DNA of 64,000 nucleotides from Udeniomyces pyricola. Taxonomy: Eukaryota > Basidiomycota > Tremellomycetes > Cystofilobasidiales > Mrakiaceae. The position numbers and the translations under genes were made by a program. The stretch lies in NCBI GenBank assembly GCA_039545295.1, contig BCIK01000007.1, positions 937,835 to 1,001,834 on the forward strand, in the 5' to 3' direction. The notes below the pieces were generated by a model. It did not search any database and was not told the DNA's origin. It worked only from the letters and a program-made list of their open reading frames with translations. Below are positions 11,859 to 25,000 of the stretch, piece by piece (the stretch's first letter is position 1; each line of letters opens with the position of its first letter).

Positions 11859-13127
11859 TCATCACTCAGTACTCAATCATCCTCGTCAAACCTAGTCAAA
11901 CGTGAACGCGCGTCAGCGAGCAAACAAGGCTCAAAAAAGATCCAAGAACGGAGATCGAACGAGTCGGAACGTTGGAAGCTTGCTTGAGCCTTGAAGAGGA
12001 CGTGGTTGCGTAGCACGACTGATGAGTTCCGGCCATTTCCCCCACCGATCGAACCTATAACTTGTTAGTACGCATAGCGACGTCGCACAAACCGCGCCAC
12101 AAACGTTCATGTGTAGTTGGGTTTGACTCCCTCATCACCCGGCATAACCCCACAATCCTGGCCTCAAAGAGAACCCGAAGCCAGTGGATGAGCAGAGGAG
12201 GAATCACGTCGGACATAGTCCCTATCTCGATGATCAGATCTCATATATCTGTATGCTGATACATGCCAGCTACTTCATCCACTGATAGCCTGACGCCGGA
12301 CATCCCTCTCCAGCCTGCAATGATCAATTACCCGAATTGGCAAGTACAGTGTTATGAATGTACCTATATCTTCCCTCGTGTAGGCACTTGCAAGACTCAA
12401 CAAGTTTCGGTCGCTGGTCACCGGAATGCCAACATGCCAACAGCCGACCGAGCGGGGATTTACGTACAGTTCTACCAATCCGTCATCCATTTCGCTCGTT
12501 GATCAACTCCTATACCAACGAGGCAGTCGTGCCGGTACTACAGAGTCATGTTGGTCAATCTATGTCGAGAGAGCATGTCTGAGGATGACGCGATGGGTCA
12601 GTTAGCATCTGGTTTGAGACGCACACATCAACTATCTGCTGGCTGTCACATGCATATGCGGTACCCGGACCTTGTAGCTTGCTTATCTGTCCATTCTCTG
12701 CCCCTCAGCAACCAGCCTCGTTGCAAAATGCCGACTACAAAGTGTGGTAAAAGGTTTTGATCCGTAGTTCCTATCAGCCCTATCTCTGTTCTGTGCTGAT
12801 CCAGTGACCTTCGTGTCTTGGCCGAGAAACCGATGTCTGAGGGCTGATAATTGCTGCGGTCACCCTTCTTTCTGAGCTCCGTTCCTTTTCCAGGGCACTA
12901 CAGCTTCACTAACGAAGTCTACGATATCCTATCACGCCTTGGACCAGATTACAAAGCAACTTCGTGCAAAGTCAAGCTCCTTTCTTCGTCCGGATTGGTC
13001 ATGACACTCGTGGCTGAGCCTTATAACCCCTGTGGGATCACCACCATCCTACCTTCCTCCATCACAAGCTAATCATTCTCTTCATTGCCACCCCATACAA
13101 CCACACGGACACAACCACATATCCAAC
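11859..13127. promoter_or_regulatory. Spacer between cytochrome b561 (-) and epimerase (+) genes
   Basis: Both flanking genes point away, so this 1.27-kb stretch holds two promoters. Short ATG-initiated frames precede the b561 gene on its strand and each closes within a few codons. Several frames of 60-80 codons occur on the + strand at 12062-13072, but they match no family I know and show no splice-linked continuation. I see no RNA gene. Confidence 0.5.
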
Positions 13128-14952
13128 ATGCAGTGCGCTTCTAACAACAAGATGGTCTTGGTCACCGGTCTCAACTCCTACGTCGGCGCCCACGTCGCCT
13201 ACGCTTTCCTGTGCCGAGGGTGGAGCGTGCGAGCCACAACGCGATCAAGGGCAAAGTATGATTCCATCGTCGGATCCAAGGCCTTCAGCCCGTACTCGAG
13301 CAGGATGCAGTTCGTGTGTTGCGAGGATCTCGTCAAGTTCGACTGGACTGATGCTCTCAAAGGTGCGCTCAAAACCTCCCCTTGTCGGAGCTCCGATGGA
13401 GCTCACCCTGCTACAGTGTTTGATCGGATCTTCATTCTCTTCCGATCTGTTTCCCCTAATGATCTGGACCAGGTGTCACGGCTGTTGCCCATGTCGCAAG
13501 CCCCGCTCACTTTGAGGGCACTTCAGTCGATGACTACGTGAAGCCAGGTAAGCTATAGCGATGGAACACGTGATCATCACCCCTGGCGTCGGAGATAACC
13601 AGAATTCTGGACATCACACGGATCATCCACAATTCTCGTCTGATTGGGAACTAATCATGATATACTACTTATGCCGCCGCCCCATCCCCCCCTTTCCTGC
13701 TTCCTCTTTACACCCTCACAGCCGTCGAGGGTACCCGAAACCTTCTTGAGGCTTGCACCAAGGAAGCCTGCATCAAGCATGTAGTTGTGACTTCTTCCTG
13801 TGGTAAGTCTAGTACATTTCACTGAGCTTGATCCTTCATATCAAAACCTCCTAGAAAAAAAACAAAAAACACTGACTGATTATACTCTTGTTGGCATCGA
13901 CTCGCTTTGTGATGTTCCCCCAGCTGCCGTGGCTGACACTATGACGCCGGCGAGCCAGCAGGGCGGCAAGATGTACACCGAATCCAACTGGAATCCTATC
14001 ACCATGGAGCAAGCTCAGGCTACGAACGACCAAGGTGCTTGGTATTGCGTTAGCAAGACTTGTGCGGAACGCGCGTTAATGGACATTGCTTCGAGGGCAA
14101 AGTTCACCTGCTCCGTCATCTGGTCAGTGTCTTTGCGTTGGTCTCTATGTGGTGATTTTATGCGGATCCCAAATCTCATACTCGAAGTCAAGGTTGACAC
14201 GAAGTCTTTCCCTCGTTTGACGATCTTCATCATCCGCTTTTCGCCTGAACGTAGTCCGTCCATGGTCGTCGGTCCTCTTTGCGCTCCCCAAGAGATCACC
14301 AAACTCACCGCCACCGTCAACCTTGTCTGGATGCTGATGTCGGGAGCCTGTGACCGCATCCCAGATTCAATTGCTCAGCATATGGTCGACGTTCGAGACG
14401 TCGCTTTTGCCCACGTCGAATCCGCTGAGAGATGCATCTCGGGTCGATTCATTCTTTCGGCAGCAGAGTTTGACAACGTATGGTTGGCCGAGTTCTGTGC
14501 TAAAAAGGTGTGTCCAGGTGACTGACCAGTGTTTAATTGTTGACGTCTATGTCCGAAGCACGAGCTTGACTCCAACCTTTTCATCCTATGTCTTGATGCA
14601 CCTCTTCAGTTCCCGGCCATCGCTCATCGAGTTCCTAAGCCCGCACCTGGTCAGACATCTCTGATGGGCAAGAACTGCTACTACAACATTGATGGATCCA
14701 AGGCGGAAAGGGAGCTTGGTTTTCAGTGTGAGTGGCTGTAGAAGCGGTCTCCCATCTCGACATGCATGCTATGATTATTGGTTCAGGTTGATACTTGCGC
14801 GCTGACTGCTCTTGTTGACTCCGTCATGTGTCTCTTCAGATCGCGCGATGGACAAGTCGCTGGAAGAGATGATGGCACAGCTGCTTGAGTTTGAGAAGCT
14901 CCAAGCGAACAGCAACCCCCAACAGAAGTCTGAATCGATGGGAATGGCCTGA
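13128..14952 (+). CDS. NAD(P)-dependent epimerase/dehydratase family reductase (extended SDR)
   Basis: Seven exons: 13128-13362, 13473-13547, 13722-13802, 13924-14122, 14255-14507, 14610-14727 and 14840-14952, giving 357 residues. The N-terminal Rossmann fold shows the cofactor motif TGLNSYVGAHV (residues 13-23). A second strand reads VAHVAS, the catalytic-site strand ends in TSSC (127-130), and the Tyr-Lys pair is YCVSK (Y171, K175). An MVDVRDVAFAHV segment follows, typical of the dihydroflavonol-reductase/Gre2-like branch of extended SDRs. Such enzymes reduce carbonyls or modify sugars with NADPH; the substrate cannot be read from sequence. The ATG at 13128 is the first after a CA-rich leader; an in-frame ATG at 13152 is a possible alternative. 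Confidence 0.85.
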
Positions 14953-15167
14953 CCGATCCTAGCTCGTTTGATTGACCGACATTGCTAATCTGTGGGGTCT
15001 TTTTCCTCAAGAACATGCTCATCGCCTCTGTCTACCTGATATTGTTGTGCACTATAACATGTGTCTATGTCCGATAAGAAACGCCAATCCCATGGCGCGA
15101 AGCCGTGTTAGGAAGAAAGAGATGATTTGGAGTGTGTACTAGCAGATTGAGAATTCATCAAGATCAT

Positions 15168-17751
15168 TTACGAAGACGCAGACACGGGCTCCACCTTTTC
15201 GATCCGACCATCCTTCCATCGGATAGTGACGGAGCCGTCCTGTATCGATTTGAATTGTCGCGAAAGTAAGGTCATGAAATCAGTTGAATGCTTTGGATCT
15301 TTACTTCCATTCTGGAAAAGCCCTAAACGGCGTGCCATCGTAGAGATGAACTGATCAAAAACGAACCTCGTTTCCAAAGTAGGCGGCCTTGGCCAAATCG
15401 ACAAAGAGCCCGACCTCCATGACACCGGTGAGCATCTTGATCTTGACGAGGAGCTGATCATAAGGGAAACAGATCCGGATAGGTATGGAAGAGAGATGGG
15501 AGTCGAAATGATAAAAGGGAAGCAGGGGGGGAGGGGTCCATGAGTGCAAAGAGGAAGAGATAAGAACAAACAAAGAATGCTTAGCTTGAGGTTATCTTTC
15601 GGAAGGGGGAGAGAGAGAGGTGGGAGTGGAGGTGAGGAATGAAGACGAATAAGGGAAGAAAGCAAAACGAACTTCGCGGATGTTCTTCATCTGGGCCTCG
15701 GGGAACACAGCGTCGATGACGAGACCAGCGTTGTCCGTCACCACAGGTCCTAAAGAAGAAGAAAAGAGAAAAGAAAACGATGGTGACACAGGGTAAACAT
15801 GGATGAGGATGAGAAAGAAGATAACACAAAGAGGTTGTTTGGTTAGAATTGGAGAAGGTTTGCGCTTTGTCTGCCTCATGTTCCGGTTTTTGCCAAGGCC
15901 GAAAGCCTACTCTAGTAAGCTTACTATAGTGGAAGAGGAGGAAACCGAAAGAGAGGGATAATAATAATAAAAAGATATATATAAAGAAGAAAAATATGAA
16001 AAGTACGAACCAGCCTTCATCTTGCCCATTCGCAACCCGCACTTGGTCGCACCCATCTCCTGCAACCGAACCAAGAGCGGGGCGTAGGCAAAGGGGGCGA
16101 CTTCTATGGGGATACCCTGGGTCCACTGCGGAATGAGAGGAAGAAAGAAATCAAGGTCGATGCCAGGGATAGGAGAGAAACGTACAGCATCGTCGTTTGG
16201 TGCGTTAGTGAGAATGAAAATGAATCAAGACAGAGAGAGAGGGAACGGGTGAGGCAATCGTGTGACAGGTATTAAAAGAAAGAATCGGACAAACAGTCGT
16301 TCCGAGCACTTGCGAGTTCTTGCGGTAGTCAGCAACCATGATCCACCTGTTGAGCAAAATACCATGAGATATCAGCCTAGGTATTCATGGGGACATGTGC
16401 GTGTGGTATGGGACATGCCTGTGGAAGAGTGACTTACGTTTCGGCGGCTTCAGCGAGAACCTTCTCCCTGAGCTGACACGCTCCTCCACCCTTGATGGAA
16501 TTGAGATCGTTATCAACTCTGATATATACCAAGAAGTGTGCGTGTGTCAACAATCCATCTTCTTCGCAATAAGATAAGCACGCTCTCGAGTCCGACATCG
16601 TTTGGTTCGAATGGATCGACTGAGGATGATAATAATGATAAAAACGAAGGAGTGCTTTTGTTTTGTTTTATCCTGCATGTGACACAAAATCGACTCACTC
16701 ATCGGCTCCATCGATTGTCACGTCGATCTTGGGGTAGCAATCCACGTCTCCCAAAGTCAAGTTGGCCGAGATAATGAGTTCTTTGGACTGGAAACCTGTT
16801 CTTGCCACCAGGATCAAACACACACACACACGCACACACCCGCGTCGAGTCGCGTCGCAAGACGGTTTATCAATTGGATTGGTCAGCTTCTGAGTTTCTT
16901 TTGTGTTCTCGTCACCATACAAAGACGAGGTCTTTGGTGAAGATATTGATAAAAACGTGTGAGCGTGGCCGATGGAGAGGGATACTGTGAGAGAGAGACG
17001 AACCGGTAGGGATGAAGACACGACCGACGTTGGCTTCTTTGCCTTGCTGAAGGATTCGCTCAACAACATAAGGCACGGTCGAACCCGAGCCGACACCGAT
17101 GATCTATTTTATTATTTTCCCAAAGGAGGATACGATACCGAAAGAGACAGCGAAATGACATGCGTTAGATTCATTATGATGAAGGGAGTGATGTAAAGGA
17201 GAGGTGTGTATGGCTTAAGTGCAATAAAGTTCGCGTAGCTGCATGGTATCTTCGAGGGGTAGACCCTATCGAATTGACACAAAGACGTGGAGCTGCCTGT
17301 ATGCGTGCGTGCATGCTTTTTTCTTGTGTTTGAGGGGAGGAGGAGGGGGGCGGGGGGACCAAGCGACAAACCTTGTGCTCTGGCTTGACGTGGTTATCGA
17401 CGGCGGCGTAGGCGGCCAGTCGCTTGGCGGCTTCGATGGGGGCAAGCGTAGGGATCTCCTTGGGAATACTGGGCTCGCTCGACGTGGGAGCGTTCTGGAG
17501 TGTTTGAAGTCAGGTTAAATGAGAAGAGTACGATAGAATCCGGACGAGAAGATGGAAGACAGCAAAGAAAGGATGGTGAGCACGAGACAACCCGATCCAT
17601 CGGTCGGTCGGCTTGGAGAGCGCGTGAGGGATAAAAGGGGGCGGAGCACATGGGCGAGAGAAGATGAGAAACTCGCGAAACGGACCTTGCCGTTGGGGTC
17701 GTTGATGAGTTCGGCCTTGGTCGGGGTCTGGATGCCTTGTTGGTGGGACAT
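15168..17751 (-). CDS. RKI1: Ribose-5-phosphate isomerase (RpiA type)
   Basis: Ten exons: 17751-17686, 17494-17372, 17103-17004, 16795-16699, 16518-16438, 16346-16295, 16125-16011, 15749-15673, 15453-15367 and 15239-15168. They total 289 residues. The enzyme interconverts ribose-5-phosphate and ribulose-5-phosphate in the non-oxidative pentose phosphate pathway in the cytosol. RpiA signatures are plain: GVGSGSTVPYVVERI for the phosphate-binding loop, DGADEVD (residues 125-131) with the catalytic aspartates, and KGGGACQLREK (138-148) with the catalytic lysine. The C-terminal half carries the LLVKIKMLTGVMEVGLF strand-helix of the family. Length is normal for fungal enzymes with a short N-terminal extension. 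The gene converges on the epimerase gene, with 215 bp between the two stop codons. Confidence 0.95.
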
Positions 17752-18276
17752 GGTGCGTGAGGAGAGTGGGATGAGGTGGACGAGGGATGGGCCAGGAAGG
17801 GAAGGGGGAAGATGACGGTGACGCTGGAGATGATGCTGATGATGACCTCCTGCAGGCGTCGTCGAGAGTGATTGCACAAGCTGCCGTCGCGGCCGATTCC
17901 GAGAGATCAACCCAACGTACCGCGGCCGAACGAGGGAAACGTTCATTCGGGCTTTGTTTGCTTTTTGTATAGGAGGGGAGGACGAGGAGGCTGGATTTAG
18001 TACGCAATCGTGTCTCTAGACTGGCAAGCCTTTCTCGTCATGGTCTGCGGCGATAGAGAGATAGAACATGCGGCAGCCAGCAGCTAGCTCATACATAAAT
18101 CATGCTAGAGATGGTCCGATGGGGCGATGGACCGGGCGGTTAGTAACTTTCGACCCTCCACGTTCACTAGTTCACGTTTACTCAGAATCATCCATCATCT
18201 CGCCACATCCCATCATCCTCAACACATCATCATCATCCACCACATCCTTTCTCCCTCCTCTAGAACAATCAAACCC
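17752..18276. promoter_or_regulatory. Divergent promoter region, RKI1 / ataxin-3-like gene
   Basis: A 525-bp spacer separates two divergent start codons and must contain both promoters. The part next to the ataxin-3-like start is rich in CAT/ATC repeats and C/T, a common 5' leader composition here. No specific factor site is called. Confidence 0.5.
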
Positions 18277-21210
18277 ATGGACCTCGTTCCACTCATCTAT
18301 CACGAGCGTCAAGAGGCCGACTCGATGATGTGCGGCCAGCACGCGCTCAACAACCTCCTCCAAGGCGCTTACTTTCAACCAACCGACCTCGCCTCGGTCG
18401 CAGCTCAGCTAGATAGTCAGTCCGTAGTCAGGCATACGGAGCCTGCTACTCTTGTCTCTCTCATTTCCCAAGTTCTTCGCTTACTGACCTTTGACCCTAT
18501 CTGATCCCCTTACTCCAGCCGAAGAAAACGACCAGCTTGACGCATCCAATGAACAAAGCGTCAACATGGACGACTCCGGCTACTTCTCCATCCAAGTTCT
18601 CGATCGATGTGCTTCCATCTGGGGACTCAGTCTCGGCACGAGGTGGAGAGGTGAGGATATGAGAGACCAGTGGGAGAAGCCAGAGTAAGTTTCGTGATGA
18701 ATGTGTGACAGACTGCTGTGAATCTGTGTGGACCTGGACTATTCCTACTCAGCATCATCATCAGCATATACATCACGTGATTATACCCAAATTCAGTACT
18801 GATACTACTTCCTTTCCGACACTGTTTCCTCTCTTCGTAGAGAACAAGAAGCATTCATCCTCAACCTCGCTTCGCATTGGTTCACTATCCGTCGCTTCGG
18901 TGGTCGCTCGCATCGATGGTACAATCTCAACTCGTTCTATGCTGCCCCTCAGTGTGAGTCGTTTCAGCTTTTGATATCTGTACCGTTTCTCGTACCACTT
19001 CATATGAGGGTGGAAAATCTTGTATGAAACGGACATCTGCCAATGATCGAACTGGAACTCTGTTACCGAATGCATCAGATCTCTAAGCCTTGAGATGCTG
19101 CGCCCCTCTCCTTACCTTTCCGGTTGACGACTGACCCGGCATCATTCTTATCTCACATTATCTCTCCAATCATACTTTTACCTATGAAGGGGTCTCGTCG
19201 ACTTATCTTTCCATGGTACTCAGTCAAGCAGAGCAAGAAGGTCAGCTTTTCCCCTCTCGCCTCTCACATGCATCCCCGCCTTCCGCAGCTCACCAAGTTC
19301 CTCGACTTCTCATTCTTTCTTCCCTCCATCCTTTCGCGATCCCAATAACACCGCTTTGGTCTGACTCAGGCTACTCTGTGTTTGTCGTCCGATCCTCTGA
19401 CCCGACGATGACGCCTACAGGATTCCTCCCGAATTGCTCCGCCGATGAACACGCCCAACGACTAGGACTGCCGCCTGCTGGGTCGGCGTCGTCGGTGTCC
19501 GCTTTGGGAGGTGCTGGCGTCGGTGCTGGTTCGATGAGTGGTCTCGGAGAAGCTGGTGCTGGTACCAAAGAGGGAAATCAGGTTGGGCAGTGGGGCAGAG
19601 AAGCACAAATGGCAACTTTTGGAGAACTCGGTGGTAAGCCTTTTTGTAATGTTTATTTTATCCCGTTCTGTTCTGTTCTGTTCTTTTTTCTCTTTCTCTT
19701 TTTTTGGCAGCTCAAATTTGATAAAGTATATGCTTGGTCTCCTCCACTTACCTTCAACTCTTGTTATCGCCTCTGTCACCCTCAAGATGATGCCGATCTA
19801 CAAGCGGCCTTAGCTGCATCGTTAGCCGACCAGGACGCCACCCCTTCCGCTTCGCGTTCCACGTCCCCCGCCTCGGATGATCCCGTCGCGATTTCGATGC
19901 GTCGCGCCCAAGCCCGTCTCTCAGCGTTTCAACGGGAGCAAGAGGAGGCTTTAAGAGGAGGAGGGTTAGACTTTGGATATGGTGGTAATGCGGCTGCTTA
20001 TGCGGCTCCCGTTCGGAGTGGAGGTAGTAACGCAACAGCATCCACAGCTCTATCACCAGTAATGGCCTCATCCGCTGCTCCTCCTCCACGAAGATCATCT
20101 GGTCAAACCCGTCGTCGTCAAGCTTCCCCTTCACCTCCTCCGCCTGTCTTCTCGGCTTCTAACTCCTCTCGATCGACCAATCCGTATTCGTCGGTCCTCC
20201 CGACGACTCGTAGGCCAGGCGCAATTTTGAGAGATCACCCAAATGGAGGAGGTGGTGGTGGTGGTGGAGGGACGAGGAGGTTCGAACCCCCGACGTCGTT
20301 CGATGCGTCAATTGACGCTCAACTTCTCGCTTCGTCTTCCTCCTCCTCATCTTCTTCTGCGGCGTCAAAGACGTCGCTGTTGGAACCGTTAGTTGGTGCT
20401 GGAGAAAGAGGGGGAGGAGGAAAGAAGAAGGAGAGGCATGCTCGGCATGATGAAGATGAGGAGATGATGAGACGGGCGATCGAAGCGTCTATGAGGGAGC
20501 AAGAGACGCGAGACGCAGCGGCTGCTAGAGCCGGTAGGGGAGATAGGAACGCTATGGACTTGGACGATGAAGAGGACGACGAAGTCCAAATGGTGGAAGA
20601 AGAAGATTACGAAGATGAGGACGTGGAGGAAGATTACGAAGGAATTTTTGATGAGGAGGAGGAGAACGTCGATCATCGACTATCTTCGTCGGCACCTATC
20701 GCGTCTGACTCTGGTCCGACGCTTCGCCCACCTCCTTCCTTATCGCCCTTTGCATCGGCACACCAGCAGCAGCAGCAGCAACAGCCGCACCATTCGTCGA
20801 TGGATCGAAACTATGACGACGAGGACGAGGAATTGCAGAGGGTTTTGGCGGCGAGCTTGGAAGGCTGGGGGGGTGCTGAGGGTTCAGAAGGAGGAGGGGG
20901 ATCGACATCGCTGCCTATGTCGGAGCCGTTGAAGAAGGAGGAGATGGAATGGGGTTTGGGAGGGACGAGCAGCCAAGTCAGGGATAATGAGGAAGGAAGA
21001 AGGGAGGTCTCTCATCAGGACGCTCTTCGAGGGGGAGAGGGTGCGGGAGGCGGTACTTATGCGGGCGTCCAGAACCAAGACCAAGGGGAGAATGGAGAGG
21101 AAGAAGAAGAAGAAGACGATGACGATGACGGAGAAGGAGAAGAGGCTAAGGAGGAAGAAGTCCTGAGTCCAGAAGAAGTCAGAAGACGACGATTGGCGAG
21201 GTTCGGTTGA
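18277..21210 (+). CDS. Ataxin-3-like Josephin deubiquitinase with three UIMs and a polyQ tract
   Basis: Six exons: 18277-18415, 18519-18684, 18841-18953, 19190-19240, 19370-19633 and 19787-21210, 718 residues. The Josephin domain fills about residues 5-175. The catalytic cysteine is C19 in MMCGQHALNNLLQG, with H114 in SHWFTIRRF and N130 in WYNLN; NMDDSGYFSIQVL and the YSVFVVRS end strand are also typical. Ataxin-3 enzymes trim ubiquitin chains and work with p97/Cdc48. Three ubiquitin-interacting motifs follow: around 246-262 (DLQAALAASL), 467-484 (MMRRAIEASM) and 590-606 (ELQRVLAASL). A run of seven glutamines (571-577) sits between UIM2 and UIM3, the arrangement known from animal ataxin-3. 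Ser, Gly and acidic runs fill the linkers, and the C-terminus is strongly acidic then basic. Confidence 0.92.
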
Positions 21211-22009
21211 TCCTTTTTTTTCGTTTTTCACGGGGGGGGGGGGGGGGATGGGGGTAGTGTGTGTGTAAGTTTTTGGTGTGCCGAGCATGAGTGTAATTAA
21301 GTAGTACTCTATAAAACCCAATCGAACGTAAACTTTTTGAAGATCAGCGACCTGCATTTCGAGCATGAAATTCACTTCCATCTGAAAAGGAGGCATCACG
21401 ACTCATTAAAGGGGTGGGACACCGAGACCGAGATCGAAAGTGATAGGATCCAAGGTGTTTGACAAGAACCAAGTTCAAGTCGTTCATGACGTGGTGGTGT
21501 GATGGAAATCATGATAAAAGGGCTTTTTTGGGGGGAAGGAGAGGGGAAGAACTCATGCGAGGGAACAAGAAATGAGATGGGTGGATGGATGAAGTTGGGC
21601 AAGACTCATATGTGCAGACATTGTGCATAGGTGCAAAGGTGTATGTGTATATATGTATGGATACGAGTGTTTCAAGGAACGAGATAGCACATAGTGATGG
21701 ATGAGGTTGGGATGCGGTGAAGAGGAACATAACCCATAGAAAGCTGATGGAAATTGAACGACAGGTAACGATAGAACCGAAAAGAACGGAGGGAAGATGG
21801 AAAGGGAAGGTGGATGGGATGGAACGATGAGATGTCATGAGGATATGGAAGAACGTGAAGAAGTAAGAAGAAGGATCCTAAAACTAATAGGAACGAAGAA
21901 GAGACGAAAAGCTGCCTACAGGAACCCGTGAATGGAAACAAAATTAAGTGGAAGAAAAAAAAAGACCTCTGCTTCTTCTTCTCGGTCTTTCTCAGCAACC
22001 TGCTCCCAC
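21211..22009. other. Convergent spacer, ataxin-3-like / CorA genes
   Basis: This stretch holds the two 3' UTRs. A poly-G run lies at 21231-21247, just after the ataxin-3-like stop. On the minus strand a short splice-like segment near 21300-21400 opens a frame, but it runs antisense into the upstream coding exon and matches nothing known. I call no gene. Confidence 0.55.
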
Positions 22010-25000
22010 TCAATCGGGTCTCCTCTCTTTCCACTTCTTCTTTGCCGCCCGCTTCCAGTACTTGACCAGGAATACCTGACATGTAAAGACGACGATGATG
22101 ATGGCGACGACGATGCCAAACATGTTCAGCTTCGACGCTCGGACTGCTTCTGGTGGATCATCCGGGCCGTTGCGAGGGAGTTTGACGTTTTGGGAGAAGA
22201 AACCTGCAGGATGAAAACAGAGAGATATAAGATGAGCAAAAATCGGGTGATGGTGAGAAGTGGTTGAATGATGGCCAATTGGGTGCCAAACGACACGACA
22301 GCACAGTAGATTTTTCTTTTGGTGGGGCTGCATTGGGAAGAGTTCAAATGTATATACATATATATAAAGACTTACCGATAACGACTTGCATCGGCAAAAC
22401 GCCGATACTGACGATAGACAACCCGAGGATGGCCTTATCGGTCCCTGCTTTTGCGGCAGAGAGTGAGAGACGAAGCTGAGAGACGTAGGCGGGTTGAGCT
22501 TGTGAGAGGATGCGTTCGTAATGAACGAGGGTCCCTTGCATGGAGAGAATGTGGTCTGAATGAGATGGACAGTGCAAAGCAAAGGGTTAGAGGAAGCAAG
22601 AGCAAGGGAAGGGGAACGATTAGTGAGGGCAAAAGGCGAGATTTCCAACGAGGTCTCTTTCGCTACACAAAGATAACTCAAGGACGCATGATTGGAAAGC
22701 AAAAAGAAAAAAAAAAGAAAAANAAAAAAAAAACAAAAAAAAAACACACAGATGAAGAAACAAAGAAGAAATGTTGCTGATGCGTACCTTGTACATCTCC
22801 GATATAAGTCCCCATTTCCCCACCGACGCCAACGCCCCAAGTGCCCCCCAAAGACCCTTCGTCCGCCCGTTTTCTCAACCTCCCCACGACTTCACTCTTC
22901 AGCACCAAGAGTCGACTCAATCCCGTCACGAGTCGACGGGTGGCCGTCATTCGCTGAAGCATGAGAGCTTTGTCGGTCGCCGTCCGCGGCCTAATGGCGG
23001 GATGAGAATGGTCGTTGGAAGAGGTGAACGAGGCGGCGGAGGAGGAAGAACGTGGTGGAGCAACACGTCGGCGGCGGCGTTGAGCTGGATGAAGATTGAT
23101 GAGGATGAGGAATTCCGACACGATCCCGAGGGTAAGCCGAGAAAGGCCCATAGGGAGAAATTTCAAGAATTCCATGATTCTTGAAGCAATAGGTATCGAT
23201 CTCCGCTTGTTCCCACCATCACCACCGACGCCATCTTCCATCGCATACGGATCCATCCTCATCGACATGGGTTCACAAACCACGTCCACCATTGGAAACG
23301 TCCTTCTCGATTTCAGCTCGTACATCTCCATCGCTTCCCTTCGCTTCTCCTCAAAGCTACTGGTCGTAGAATCGTAGCCAAGTTTCTTGCGCAGGCGCTC
23401 GAGCTCGACAACCTCGTCCGGGTTTGTGGATGGTGGTGAATGTGTGTAAGCCGAGGAGTATCCGAAAGTCGAAGCTATGAGCCCGTCGGAGGGAGATGGA
23501 AGTCCTCGTTGATCGACCGCCAAACCAGCCGGCGCTGCCATCCGAGAGTCCTCTCTCGCCAACACCGCTTCGGGCGGAATTAACACCGGGTTCAAGTGAG
23601 GTTGAGAAAGAGGGTTCGTCTCATACATGTTATTAGAGACCGCGGCGAGGAGAGCAGCTTTTGGCAAGTCGATCAAGGCATCATGATGGACGATTTCAGA
23701 ATCGATTGCATCGGCTTCATCCTCAACATAGCCTATAAGGGGGAAGAAAGCGTCGACGATCGAATCCATCTTTATTTGTGAGACAACCCAGGAAAGTCAA
23801 GCGAGAGTACAAACGAAAAATCGGGGTCAGTAAAGATTAACGGACCGGAAGCGTATCGGACGGGTCCAGTAAACTGATGCCTGCAAGAGAGACATACAAG
23901 ACCATGCGCGATCCAATCTGTACACATCAACGATAAGAATAAATTGATGAAAAGGTAGAATGAGCTATTGAGGCCTCTCATACAGGAATCAAATAGTTCG
24001 ATCCGAAAATGGACCAAGAATCTGAGCTTACCGGACGAAAGCGTTCGGCCTTCCTCTAGGCTGAGAACTCGGTCCCGAACGTTTTGAGTGTGCTTGGAGA
24101 TGTCGTCAAAGTGAAACTGAAAATGTGTTTGTATGAACAGAAGATACGCAAGCGAACGTTCAGTGGACTTGTATGACGTTCATCTCCCTGAACCAAACGC
24201 CCACGTCCCACACCTCGTCGCCCTCAACGTTCCCGCCCCTTCGCAATGGACTCACCGAGATAATTCCATCTTTAAACACGACCAGATACACGTTGACGGC
24301 ACCAACTCCAACACCCTCCAACCCTTCTTTTCCCGGTCTATCCTCTACAATCTCAACTTTTCCTCTCCTCCTTCCCTTCCTCATCATTCCCGTACCTCCG
24401 CCACCCCCACCTCCTAAACTTGAAGAGTCCTCAACTTTCTCCCCTTGACCATCGATGAGCACCGGTTCCGAGCTCGGGTTACCTGGTAAATCTGGATTCG
24501 TCGGCCCAAGCGTAGGGTCTGACGCCGGCGGGTTGAACCCAGCGACCTGATGAGGATTTGATGCGCGCGAGAAGATCCGGGACAAAGGTGACATTAGGGC
24601 AGCAGCGGCACCACCACTTCCTCCTCCTCCTCCAATGTGTGAGCTTAGTGAGTTCGATGAGGAAGACTCGTCGGTCCATCGGAAATAGGATTCGTCAATG
24701 GCGCGGAAGGAGATGAGGTAGTAGCCGAGTCGATCGAACACTTCGAGCTTTTCACGGGGGTCTTGGTGGAGGATGTCTTCAAGCGTAAGGGGATGTAATG
24801 ACAGGAGCTACACGGAGACCGGATCAAGGAGGAAAACGAAAGGCAAGGGGAAAAAAAGTAAGAGGGGTGAATAAACGTCAGATTTATACGATTAAGCCTC
24901 ATGTCTCGGCTAGGTTTTTTTTGAATCCTTTTTTTTTGCACGTACCTCTCCGAGTGCACGCATATCTTCCCACCCCGGACAATGAACGTCTAGCCACCAA

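Noticed and set aside
12263..12502. An 80-codon frame with several cysteines in the b561/epimerase spacer
   Set aside because: No family, no splice continuation and an overlapping antisense frame. The cysteines are not in a known pattern.
21300..21400. A minus-strand frame with a splice-like acceptor near 21385 downstream of the CorA gene
   Set aside because: It continues as antisense of the ataxin-3-like coding exon, has no recognisable domain and no upstream exon that fits. It is best explained as UTR plus antisense.
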